Source: an uncultured Acetatifactor sp. (GTDB taxonomy: Bacteria; Bacillota; Clostridia; Lachnospirales; Lachnospiraceae). From it: a stretch of 23,672 bases of DNA. Made by a program: the position numbers and the translations under genes. The DNA is taken from NCBI GenBank assembly GCA_910588225.1, contig CAJUQT010000031.1, forward strand, positions 26,104 to 49,775, read 5' to 3'. The notes under the pieces were generated by a model. The model saw only the letters and a program-made list of their open reading frames with translations, searched no databases and had not been told where the DNA came from. This document shows positions 16,903-23,672 of this stretch, in pieces (the first letter of the stretch is position 1; each line of letters opens with the position of its first letter).

Positions 16903-18753
16903 CTATTCTCCGTATATTTTTTCCTTCAGATACCTGATATTTGTATCGAAGTCTATTTCCAGAACCGCCATTTTGCGGATGGTTGCATCACTGTAAGTCC
17001 CAGGCTGTGGAATGCTGTCAGACACGATGTCATAGGTAAGCAATTTCCCGGCCATCAGACTCAGGCGAAAGCATTCGTACTGTGTCAGATTGGTAGTAAG
17101 ATTCGGCAAAATTCCGTCCATCAGTTCCCCCGCATTTGTCAGCATCGCCGAAGGCACCTTTTTGATCATTGCCGTCAATACTTTTCTCTGCCGATCCGTC
17201 CTTCCAAAATCCGTTCCCAGATAACGGTTCCTGCTGTAAGCCAGAGCCTGGGGGCCGTTCAGATGTACCAGTCCGCTCACTGTGGTATCCATATTGTCCG
17301 TTCCCTGGGGCCGATTGGTCAGCATATTATATTCCACCAGATAACCGTTGATATATTCTATTTCCTCACTGGTCAGCTCCAGCTCAATGCCGCCTACCGT
17401 ATCTATCAGACCGGCAAACCCCTCAAAATTTACCAGCACATAACGATTCACCGGTATATCAAAGTTCTTCTCCACCGTCTCCATCAAAAGCTCCGCTCCG
17501 CCGAACGAATATGCCGCATTTAATCGATTGTCATCATGTCCGGGAATTTCCACGTACATGTCCCGCAAAAGCGAAGTCAGGTAAATGGTTTTGGTCTTAC
17601 TGCTGACAGACAGCAGAATCATGGCATCGGAACGTCCATCCTCTCCGTTTTCCCGGGAATCATTTCCGATCAACAGAATATTGACCACACCGTCCTCCTG
17701 CATAGGCTTCCCTGAAAAAGAAACAATCTCCCGATAGTTCATCTTCCCGTATGCCATACCTACTATCTGATACAGTCCGACTCCCAGCAAGGCCACAAGA
17801 ACAGCCGCAGCAACCAGGAACTTTACCAGCCGGAATTTCTTTTTCTTCTTTTTCTGAGTCTTTGAAGACTTAGGAGCCTTTTTGGCCATCTGCGCATCCT
17901 CCTGAGAAATCTGTTTCTCCGTTTTAGAACGTTTTTTCTTCTTACTTTGTTCTTCTTCCGGATAACGCTCTTTCCGACCGGAGCTCACCTGTTTCCGACT
18001 GCCAGACATTCTTGCTGCCTGAGGCTGTCCCTGTGTACTCTTGCGAACACCACCCGCACCATTTTGCATCTGCTTCCTGTGAACACCGGCATTTCTCCCG
18101 GATATCGGGGAGGCATAAGTGCGGCTTTCTCTCCTGTATGTCGGTTCTTCGTCATCCCAGTCTTCGGTCTCCGGCTCACGGTTCCTGTCATCCCAGTCGT
18201 CTATCTCCGGCTCACGATTCCTGTAGTACCAATCGTCGCTCTCCGGCTCATGGTTCCCATCATCCCAGTCTTCGGTCTCCGTTTCCCATTTTCTGTCACC
18301 CCAGTCGTCTATCTCCGGCTCACGATTCCTATAGTCCCAGTCGTCTGCCTCCGGCTCACGATTCCTATGGTCCCAGTCGTCTGCCTCCGGCTCGCGATTC
18401 CTGTAGTACCAGTCGTCTATCTCCGGCTCACGATTCCTGCGAGCCCTGCCTGCTTCCCGTCTGCTCCGGTTTTCATATACCGGATTTTCATCCCGCCGTA
18501 TCCGCTCTCCGTAAGCCCGGTCATCCTGCTCTTCCAGACTTCTGTGTCCATTCTGCTCTCCCTGATATATCCGGCGGCCCCCAATACTCCCGTCATCGCT
18601 TCGATACATTTCATTTCTGCGGCTCAGCCTTTCTTCCGGTGGCGCCTTCCGCTTTCCGTGTTCCGTTCTATCAATATTATCAAGTTCCTTCTCCAGAAAA
18701 GCCTCCAGCCCCTGCTGAATCTGCTCCATCTCATTATTGCTTTTATTACTCAT
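16903..18753 (-). CDS. LCP (LytR-CpsA-Psr) cell-wall glycopolymer ligase with long repetitive cytoplasmic arm
   Basis: The 616-residue protein is about twice the usual LCP length. Residues 1-309 are a charged, probably disordered cytoplasmic arm with eight 12-residue repeats (106-201) and a Lys-rich block just before the membrane. One membrane helix spans about 310-331. The LCP domain follows from about 355: VVNILLIGNDSRENGEDGRSDAMILL, SLLRDMYVEIPG and LAYSRNRYLGTDFGRTDRQRKV contain the Asp and Arg residues that bind the polyprenyl pyrophosphate. LCP enzymes attach wall teichoic acid, capsule or related polymers to peptidoglycan. It is the first gene of an operon with the small membrane protein and capA. 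The ribosome binding site is poor: AAGGA lies about 14 nt from the ATG. Confidence 0.92.
   Translation of the reverse strand: MSNKSNNEMEQIQQGLEAFLEKELDNIDRTEHGKRKAPPEERLSRRNEMYRSDDGSIGGRRIYQGEQNGHRSLEEQDDRAYGERIRRDENPVYENRSRREAGRARRNREPEIDDWYYRNREPEADDWDHRNREPEADDWDYRNREPEIDDWGDRKWETETEDWDDGNHEPESDDWYYRNREPEIDDWDDRNREPETEDWDDEEPTYRRESRTYASPISGRNAGVHRKQMQNGAGGVRKSTQGQPQAARMSGSRKQVSSGRKERYPEEEQSKKKKRSKTEKQISQEDAQMAKKAPKSSKTQKKKKKKFRLVKFLVAAAVLVALLGVGLYQIVGMAYGKMNYREIVSFSGKPMQEDGVVNILLIGNDSRENGEDGRSDAMILLSVSSKTKTIYLTSLLRDMYVEIPGHDDNRLNAAYSFGGAELLMETVEKNFDIPVNRYVLVNFEGFAGLIDTVGGIELELTSEEIEYINGYLVEYNMLTNRPQGTDNMDTTVSGLVHLNGPQALAYSRNRYLGTDFGRTDRQRKVLTAMIKKVPSAMLTNAGELMDGILPNLTTNLTQYECFRLSLMAGKLLTYDIVSDSIPQPGTYSDATIRKMAVLEIDFDTNIRYLKEKIYGE
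18151..18438 (-). repeat. Eight tandem 36-bp units coding for a 12-residue repeat
   Basis: Within the LCP gene, eight in-frame 36-bp units encode variants of RNREPEIDDWDD. Each keeps Glu at position 4, an acidic pair at 8-9 and Trp at 10; positions 7, 11 and 12 vary. Unit 5 (RKWETETEDWDD) is the most diverged. High base identity between units indicates recent expansion, so copy number probably varies between strains. Confidence 0.93.
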
Positions 18754-18853
18754 GTAAAGCTACTTAGTCCTTTCCATGCGCCTGCTGTATCCTCCGCTGC
18801 TGTCTGACCTTTTACCGTGCACGCCGAGGACAGCAGCTCTGTCATCACATCGA

Positions 18854-18882
18854 ACTATACCATATATTATAACATGTGTCAC
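18854..18882 (-). promoter_or_regulatory. Promoter of the LCP operon
   Basis: Minus strand: GTGACA (18877-18882), 17-bp spacer, TATAGT (18854-18859). The leader is about 95 nt and can form an 8-bp stem (18797-18804 with 18829-18836), which could affect translation given the weak ribosome binding site. Confidence 0.65.
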
Positions 18883-19220
18883 AAAAGGAAACATTAAAAT
18901 TTCGTAAATTCCTCTTATTTATTACAGTTGTTGCCCCTTGCTCACTTCACAATCAATAATAATCCGAATAGAAACCACATTTCAAATTTTATTTTGAATT
19001 TAATATACAGAATTTCCTATTACAAGCAGAATACCTGAACTGATCGGGAAAACAGGTAATAATTGTGAAGTATGCCAAAACCTGTTGTTGAGAAATTGTT
19101 ATGTACCGTATAAATTTTAACATACCGGCTGAGAAACCGCAAGTTATATTTTACCGCAAAAAACTTACGCCCCGGCTTTTCCGCCATTTCAAATGTCCTT
19201 GCCACCTCCGGGGCATACCA
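18883..19220. other. AT-rich intergenic spacer without a supported gene
   Basis: I see no convincing gene here. A 61-codon minus-strand ORF (19020-19205) exists but looks random. Short imperfect stems occur, including GCCCCGG near 19169 with CCGGGGC near 19208, without a T-run. The stretch separates the LCP promoter from the 3' end of the small orphan gene. Confidence 0.6.
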
Positions 19221-19517
19221 TCATATAAAGGGACTTCCCCCATATAAGGAAGTCCCTCCGCCTTTATTTATGGTAAATGATTCTCCGCATAGTACCCTCT
19301 CCAGGTTGTCTGCAGAAAAGGAATCTGCTCTCTCAACCTCTTCCCGTACCGGCTCAGGCTTCCTCTCAAGGATAAACTTCCGGATAGCATAGATTAAAGT
19401 ATGCAGAATCTCCGCCAATTCTTTCCTGTCTTTTACCTTCAGAAGCCGGCCGGCATTTTCAAAGAAATCTTCCGGCACGGCAGTAAGCCCCGGGCAGTGG
19501 TACATCCTGTGGTTCAT
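19221..19517 (-). CDS. Small orphan protein of unknown function (98 residues)
   Basis: I do not recognise this protein. It is soluble and helix-rich (VPEDFFENAGRLLKVKDRKELAEILHTLIYAIRKFILE suggests an amphipathic helical pair), with an acidic, proline-containing middle and a Gly-rich end (GGGTSLYGGSPFI). Support for a real gene is AAGGA 6 nt before the ATG, an otherwise empty region, and a biased composition. A -10-like TATAAT lies at 19575-19580 with a poor -35, and a perfect 16-bp palindrome lies just upstream of that. A hairpin covers its last codons. It is transcribed away from the 5'-nucleotidase gene. Confidence 0.62.
   Translation of the reverse strand: MNHRMYHCPGLTAVPEDFFENAGRLLKVKDRKELAEILHTLIYAIRKFILERKPEPVREEVERADSFSADNLERVLCGESFTINKGGGTSLYGGSPFI
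19229..19257 (-). terminator. Hairpin at the 3' end of the small orphan gene
   Basis: A 10-bp perfect stem (AGGGACTTCC 19229-19238 with GGAAGTCCCT 19248-19257) and a 9-nt loop. On the minus strand only a short T stretch (TTTATAT) follows, so termination would be weak. The stem lies inside the last 12 codons of the gene. Confidence 0.5.
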
Positions 19518-19610
19518 AATCTTTCCTTACTCTTCTTTTTGCTCTGTCACAGCCTTTCGTCAGATTTTCATACGATTATAAAAACAGGTATCATACAGTT
19601 CTTACTTTGC

Positions 19611-19626
19611 AATACCATATGGTATT
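19611..19626. promoter_or_regulatory. Perfect 16-bp palindrome, possible regulator site
   Basis: AATACCATATGGTATT is its own reverse complement. It lies between the divergent small orphan gene and 5'-nucleotidase gene, about 31 bp upstream of the orphan gene's TATAAT, where the -35 is poor. That position fits an activator site; chance cannot be excluded for 16 AT-rich bases. Confidence 0.45.
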
Positions 19627-19696
19627 TACATCATACCCGAAAACAAAAACCAAAAAAGTGACAGAATGAATTAAATAATTTTTGCCGGTTATCCCA

Positions 19697-19725
19697 TTGC
19701 TTTTTCCCGGAAACCTGTCTAAAAT
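19697..19725 (+). promoter_or_regulatory. Promoter of the 5'-nucleotidase gene
   Basis: TTGCTT (19697-19702), 17-bp spacer, TAAAAT (19720-19725), about 85 nt before the ATG. Confidence 0.6.
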
Positions 19726-19809
19726 AGCAGTAAAAGGCAGCAATGAATCTATCAACCATTGGCTGAACCTGCTGCACACCAACAATCTATCACCGGACAG
19801 GAGACAATT

Positions 19810-21765
19810 ATGAAAAAAATTTTTTCCAGCCTGTTACTTCCATGTCTTATTGCCATCTTTTTGCTGCCCCTTGTCGGCACAGCTGCCGCGGCGCCGGAGT
19901 CCACGGGAAAGCAGGTAGACGTACTTTTTCTTCATGACACTCACTCCCATCTGAACAGCTTTGTCACGGTTGAAGATGGGCAGGATGTGACATTGGGCGG
20001 ATTTGCCCATATCCGTACCCTCATCACTCAGGTCAAAGAAAAGAATCCTGACACTCTGATTTTGGATGCGGGAGATTTCTCCATGGGCACACTGGTGCAG
20101 ACTATTTTTCATACGGATGCACCTGAGCTGAGAATGCTGGGAGCTCTGGAATGCGATGCCACTACGCTGGGAAATCATGAGTTTGACTATCGCTCTTCCG
20201 GACTGGCCGGAGCGCTGAATGCCGCCAGAGAAAGCGGCGATCCGGTTCCTGCCATGGTTCTGTGCAATATTGACTGGGAAGCCATGGAAGCCGAAGGACT
20301 TACGAAGGATCAGCAGCTTCTGAGAGATGCTTTTGCAGCTTACGGAATGCAGGATTATATCATTCTGACCAAGGGGGATGTCAGAATCGCCGTTCTGGGA
20401 GTCTTCGGCGAAGATTCCCTGGCCTGTGCTCCTACCTGCGTACTGAAATTCCAGGACATAAAAGAGACAGCCGCCAGAACGGTAAAGAAAATCCGGGAAA
20501 CAGAAGATGCGGACATGATTGTCTGCGTCTCTCACAGTGGTACCAACGAAGATCCGGCCAAATCCGAGGACGAACTTCTGGCGAAGGCCGTACCGGAGAT
20601 TGATCTCATCATCAGCGGCCATTCCCATACCACACTGGAGCAGCCTCTCCTATATGGCAGTACCTACATCGTCTCATGCGGCTCCTATGCCCGCAATCTG
20701 GGTTCCCTCAGCATGTCCCAGACTCCGGACGGCCGCTGGACAATGGAAAATTACGATTTGATTCCCATTACAGATGCTATTACACCGGACAGGCTGGCCC
20801 AGGAGAAAATCGACAGTCTTATGGAAAAGGTGGACTCTTCTTACCTGTCTCACTTCGGTTATACCAGAGAACAGGTGCTGGCTCAGAATACCGTCAAATT
20901 TTCCACCTCCGAGGATCTGTACAGCCTTCATGAAGAGCACAATCTGGGGAATTTACTGGCCGATGCCTTTGCATATACGGTAAATCATGCCGACACTCCT
21001 GACAATCATCCCGTGGATGTGGCTATTGTGCCCTCCGGCTGTGTCCGTGATACCTTTGTTATCGGTGACATCACAGTAGAGGATGTGTTTAATGCCTATT
21101 CCCTGGGCATAGGAGCGGATGGCATCCCGGGCTATCCCCTGATCAGCATCTATCTGACAGGTGAAGAGCTGAAAACCGGGGCGGAAATCGACGCTTCCGT
21201 GTCAGATTTTATGCCCTCCGCCCGGCTTTATCTCAGTGGAATCCATTTTTCTTTCAATCCCAACCGCCTGATTCTCAACAAAGTGACTGACTGCTATATG
21301 ACTGGCGAAGAGGGGAATCGGATTGAAATCGAAGACAACAGACTTTACCGCGTTGTATGTGACCTTTACAGCGGCCAGATGCTGGGGGCTGTGACGGATG
21401 TGTCCTATGGTATTCTGTCTGTTCAGCCCAAATTTGCGGACGGCACACCCATCGAAGACATCGAAGATGCCATCATTACTTCAGACGGTAGAGAAGTCAA
21501 AGCGTGGGCCGCCGTCGCGGGATATCTGGACTCTCTGGAGGACAAGGATGGAGACGGCATCTCCGACATACCGGAATATTACGCAGGAACTCAGGGGCGT
21601 AAAATCATAGAGGACAGCAAAGCCCTAAGCGACCTGGTAAAACATCCCAACAGGTTTACTTTTATAATCCTGGGCATGATGCTTCTGGTGCTGATTCTGG
21701 CTGCATTGCTGATTGTGTTTATTGTAAAACTGGTGAAGCGAGTTATGCGGCGGCGCAAAAACTGA
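19810..21765 (+). CDS. Membrane-anchored 5'-nucleotidase / 2',3'-cyclic phosphodiesterase family protein
   Basis: The 651-residue exported protein has a signal peptide (residues 1-28, ending AAAA) and a metallophosphatase domain with LHDTHSHLN (42-47), DAGDFSMG (86-89), GNHEFDY (121-125), VSHSGTNED and SGHSHTTL. A 5'-nucleotidase C-terminal domain starts near HNLGNLLADAF. A calcium-type DKDGDGISD motif (578-586), a membrane helix (about 617-640) and a basic tail follow. Family members hydrolyse extracellular nucleotides to salvage nucleoside and phosphate. The start ATG at 19810 has AGGAG 6 nt upstream and begins directly with the signal peptide; the longer ORF from 19759 does not. It is monocistronic. 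Confidence 0.9.
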   Translation: MKKIFSSLLLPCLIAIFLLPLVGTAAAAPESTGKQVDVLFLHDTHSHLNSFVTVEDGQDVTLGGFAHIRTLITQVKEKNPDTLILDAGDFSMGTLVQTIFHTDAPELRMLGALECDATTLGNHEFDYRSSGLAGALNAARESGDPVPAMVLCNIDWEAMEAEGLTKDQQLLRDAFAAYGMQDYIILTKGDVRIAVLGVFGEDSLACAPTCVLKFQDIKETAARTVKKIRETEDADMIVCVSHSGTNEDPAKSEDELLAKAVPEIDLIISGHSHTTLEQPLLYGSTYIVSCGSYARNLGSLSMSQTPDGRWTMENYDLIPITDAITPDRLAQEKIDSLMEKVDSSYLSHFGYTREQVLAQNTVKFSTSEDLYSLHEEHNLGNLLADAFAYTVNHADTPDNHPVDVAIVPSGCVRDTFVIGDITVEDVFNAYSLGIGADGIPGYPLISIYLTGEELKTGAEIDASVSDFMPSARLYLSGIHFSFNPNRLILNKVTDCYMTGEEGNRIEIEDNRLYRVVCDLYSGQMLGAVTDVSYGILSVQPKFADGTPIEDIEDAIITSDGREVKAWAAVAGYLDSLEDKDGDGISDIPEYYAGTQGRKIIEDSKALSDLVKHPNRFTFIILGMMLLVLILAALLIVFIVKLVKRVMRRRKN

Positions 21766-21792
21766 TTCCGAGACATACACTCTGTTTTCATC

Positions 21793-21820
21793 ACCAAGGG
21801 GGCTGACCGCCCCCTTTGGT
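21793..21820 (+). terminator. GC-rich hairpin after the 5'-nucleotidase gene
   Basis: GGGGGC (21798-21803) pairs with GCCCCC (21809-21814), extended by CCAA/TTGG bases, 26 nt past the stop. No T-run follows, so it is a weak or Rho-assisted terminator at best. Confidence 0.5.
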
Positions 21821-21932
21821 CTTCACTTCCCTGGTATTTTCAATCACCTTTTCAGTCACCCTGGCTCTTATTAGCGCTTTTTATAGCCGGTTGGAATAAA
21901 TAAACTAAGAAGAATGATTTATTTCACCTGGA

Positions 21933-21966
21933 TGAACCTTTTGTGCCGTCCACACATCTATATAAG
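21933..21966 (+). promoter_or_regulatory. Possible ECF-type autoregulatory promoter
   Basis: TGAACCTTTT (21933-21942), then TCTATATAA starting near 21957, resembles the AAC-containing -35 and short -10 of ECF sigma-dependent promoters. It lies about 40 bp before the broken ECF sigma gene. ECF genes usually drive their own promoters; the assignment is by resemblance only. Confidence 0.45.
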
Positions 21967-22005
21967 TGAAGCCGATTTTATTACAGACAGATTGGAGGTG
22001 ATGAT

Positions 22006-22272
22006 ATGGATGATTTTGAAGAAATGCTGTATGCGGAACGCATATCCCTGGAGCGATTTGTGAGGTATCGTCTATCTTCCAGAGAAGATGCAGACGACAT
22101 CCTGCAGGAAATATACCTGGCAGCCTATCAGAAATTTCCGCAGCTGAAGAATAAGCTTTCCTTCAAGTCCTGGCTTCTGACCGTTGCCAGATATAAATGC
22201 AATGATTATTTCCGAAAAAAGCTACTCAGTTGGAAATTCAGTCAACCCGACCTCTCCCGCAGCACCTCATAA
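22006..22272 (+). pseudogene. Broken ECF sigma factor gene (region 2 only)
   Basis: The first 73 residues are a normal ECF sigma region 2: SLERFVRYRLSSREDADDILQEIYLAAYQKF, then FKSWLLTVARYKCNDYFRKK. GGAGG lies 7 nt before the ATG. After the A-run at 22215-22220 the frame gives LLSWKFSQPDLSRSTS and stops at 88 residues. One more A would give RKKATQLEIQ, which continues as this family normally does. So I infer a one-base loss in the A-run. Homology then stops near 22238, beside the stop codon of the converging GH5 gene, so region 4 is gone by deletion as well. No anti-sigma gene remains. A functional sigma factor is unlikely. Confidence 0.75.
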
Positions 22273-23525
22273 AGCCACTCCCCGGAATCGCTTAAATCCT
22301 CCGCCCCAAATCCCTCTGTTTTGTCACAGCTGTTCTTGAGAATCGCTGAGGTCTCCGCCTTATTCGACAGATTCCAGGCCACATAACTGATATCATAGGA
22401 ATCCATGACAGCTATCCACTTATCTGCCTGCTCCGTATTGACGGCTCCATTGCCGGAGGCGTCGCAGATACCATATTCCGATACAAAAACAGGAAGGCCG
22501 GCTTCCACAGCTTTCACCATGGTATCCCGCAGAGAGTCCGTATGCGTGGCCGCATAGAAATGCAATGTATACATAATATTATCATATCCCTGAATGGGCT
22601 CTGCTGCCGCCTGATCCACATATTGGGACCAGTTCGGTGTTCCTACCAGAATGACACCCTCTTTATCATTTCCCCGAATCACTTCAATAACCTGTTCCGC
22701 ATAGTTCTTTATCTCATTCCAGGATACATTTCCATTGGGTTCATTGCAAATCTCATAGAATACATTGGGATAGCCCGCATAGGCTTCCGACATTTCTCTG
22801 AAAAAATCCAAAGATTCCTCAAGATATTGATTGGGATTCCCATCTGATAAAATGTGCCAGTCTATAATGACATACATGTCATTGTCTGCAGCATACTCCA
22901 TGCCTGCTTTCACCAGAGACTTTAACTCTTCTCTGGATCCATCTGTACAATAACCGCCGTTTTCCGCCGTGTACATGGCCAGCCGGATCACGTTGACCCC
23001 CCATTCCTCTTTCAGCTGACGGAAACAGGCCTCGTTCACATATGCCGGATACCAGGCCAGACCATGGGTACTGATTCCCCTCAGCTGCACAGTATTGCCA
23101 TCGGAATCCACCAGCTTTGTCCCTTCCACGGACAGCCGGCGAGCCTGCTCTTTTCCCTGTACAGTTTCCATATTCCCGGAAATCGCCTCCTCATAACTCT
23201 GCGAAGCTTCTCCTATGGAATATTCCTCTTCCATTTCATCTTCCAAACCGTTTCCTCCCCTGATTTCTTCTTCCGGACTGCTTTCCTCTGCCCTGTTTTC
23301 CGCTTTACTGTCTTCGCCCAAATTCTCTTCCGCCGAACTTTCTTCCAACAGCTTTTCTTTTGCACCAGTGTTCGCTTCTGCCTCTGCAGCTACTGTCTCC
23401 ATAGTCGCTGCCCCGCAGCCGGAAATGCAGAATATCCCTGTTAACATTATTAAGAGCACGATACATTTACATGCTGATTTCCGCATCTTTAAACCGAATC
23501 CTCCACCTGAGTCCGCTTTTTTCAT
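22242..23525 (-). CDS. GH5 endoglucanase-like lipoprotein (subfamily 2 type)
   Basis: A 427-residue lipoprotein with lipobox ISGC (Cys37), then a Glu/Ser-rich linker to about residue 128 that would hold the enzyme away from the membrane. The GH5 barrel spans about 130-425: LRGISTHGLAWYP, GVNVIRLAMY, VIIDWHILSDGNP, EICNEPNG (acid/base Glu262), YTLHFYAATH, VFVSEYG (nucleophile Glu350) and YVAWNLSNK. All catalytic positions are present. GH5_2 members cleave beta-1,4-glucans; the exact substrate is inferred. The ATG has AAGG 6 nt upstream. The 3' end overlaps the sigma-factor remnant on the other strand by 31 bases. It follows a partial gene by 18 bp and is probably in its operon. Confidence 0.92.
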   Translation of the reverse strand: MKKADSGGGFGLKMRKSACKCIVLLIMLTGIFCISGCGAATMETVAAEAEANTGAKEKLLEESSAEENLGEDSKAENRAEESSPEEEIRGGNGLEDEMEEEYSIGEASQSYEEAISGNMETVQGKEQARRLSVEGTKLVDSDGNTVQLRGISTHGLAWYPAYVNEACFRQLKEEWGVNVIRLAMYTAENGGYCTDGSREELKSLVKAGMEYAADNDMYVIIDWHILSDGNPNQYLEESLDFFREMSEAYAGYPNVFYEICNEPNGNVSWNEIKNYAEQVIEVIRGNDKEGVILVGTPNWSQYVDQAAAEPIQGYDNIMYTLHFYAATHTDSLRDTMVKAVEAGLPVFVSEYGICDASGNGAVNTEQADKWIAVMDSYDISYVAWNLSNKAETSAILKNSCDKTEGFGAEDLSDSGEWLYEVLRERSG

Positions 23526-23543
23526 GTCTCACCTTCCGATTTC

Positions 23544-23672
23544 CTACAATTCTGTTTTCGAGTCATTCAGCTGTTCTTTTTCTTTCATTTCTTCATTAAT
23601 TTCTATATTCTCAAATTCTAGCATCGCTTGACAATGGTAAACACACCATTGAATAAGACGCTGGGGGCAAGA
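23544..23672 (-). CDS. C-terminal end of an unknown gene running off the right edge (partial)
   Basis: On the minus strand one frame is open from the window edge for 42 codons to a TAG. It begins SCPQRLIQWCVYHCQAM and ends in an acidic/charged tail (EINEEMKEKEQLNDSKTEL). The GH5 start codon lies 18 bp downstream with its own ribosome binding site, the usual spacing inside an operon. I cannot name the family from 42 residues. It could also be a chance open frame, but the charged, helix-like tail argues for coding. Confidence 0.55.
   Translation of the reverse strand, partial: SCPQRLIQWCVYHCQAMLEFENIEINEEMKEKEQLNDSKTEL

Noticed and set aside
18151..18438. 36-bp repeats suggestive of a CRISPR array
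   Set aside because: The units are directly adjacent with no spacers, keep an open reading frame and lie inside the LCP gene.
17947..18807. Long plus-strand ORF opposite the LCP gene (286 codons)
   Set aside because: It is the antisense shadow of the 36-bp repeats, which are open in several frames; the minus-strand LCP reading has clear family motifs.
19020..19205. Minus-strand ORF of 61 codons in the AT-rich spacer
   Set aside because: The GTG start touches the only GGAGG, the composition looks random, and no family or operon context supports it.

Overview
The window looks like chromosomal DNA of a low-to-medium GC Firmicute, most likely a gut Lachnospiraceae-type Clostridium. The signs are strong GGAGG-type ribosome binding sites, TTG and GTG starts, sigma-A promoters with 16-17 bp spacers, and the gene families present: TPM/zinc-ribbon pair, LCP protein, LTA-synthase-like protein, CapA lipoprotein, GH5 endoglucanase and Cys-rich PAS proteins with a REC-GGDEF partner. 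There is no phage, transposase or CRISPR array. The assignment to a family of bacteria is inference.

Layout, left to right. Positions 1-156 hold one and a half units of a 101-bp tandem repeat that can fold into a long hairpin. Next is a minus-strand metal/metalloid exporter-like permease (160-1002) behind a sigma-A promoter whose start region is covered by a perfect 14-5-14 palindrome. A minus-strand run from 5697 down to 1227 encodes a zinc-ribbon membrane protein, a TPM-domain protein with a Gly/Ser tail, an RlmI-like rRNA methyltransferase and a two-TM protein of unknown function. tRNA-Pro(CGG) lies at 5861-5934 on the plus strand with its own promoter and terminator. An LTA-synthase-like sulfatase-fold protein (6012-7973, minus) is divergent from a plus-strand pair at 8255-10792: a PAS-repeat sensor with a Cys cluster and a REC-GGDEF diguanylate cyclase.

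The minus-strand block 15159-10832 encodes an aldo/keto reductase with ferredoxin-type clusters, an AraC regulator, and a 731-residue protein combining a polynucleotide-kinase P-loop domain, a metallophosphatase and a T4 Rnl1-like ligase: a one-polypeptide RNA-repair enzyme and the most notable gene here. A tight minus-strand operon (18753-15305) follows: an LCP cell-wall ligase with eight 12-residue repeats in its cytoplasmic arm, a small membrane protein and a CapA lipoprotein. After an AT-rich spacer come a small orphan gene (19221-19517, minus) and a divergent membrane-anchored 5'-nucleotidase (19810-21765). The right end has a broken ECF sigma factor gene that keeps its promoter-like sequence but has lost region 4, running into the 3' end of a GH5 endoglucanase lipoprotein gene. 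The C-terminal end of another gene runs off the right edge.

Most of the content concerns the cell envelope (LCP, CapA, LTA-synthase-like, nucleotidase, GH5), signalling (c-di-GMP synthesis, AraC, dead ECF) and stress or repair (RNA repair, metal export). All functional statements are motif-level readings made by eye; no database search was run.
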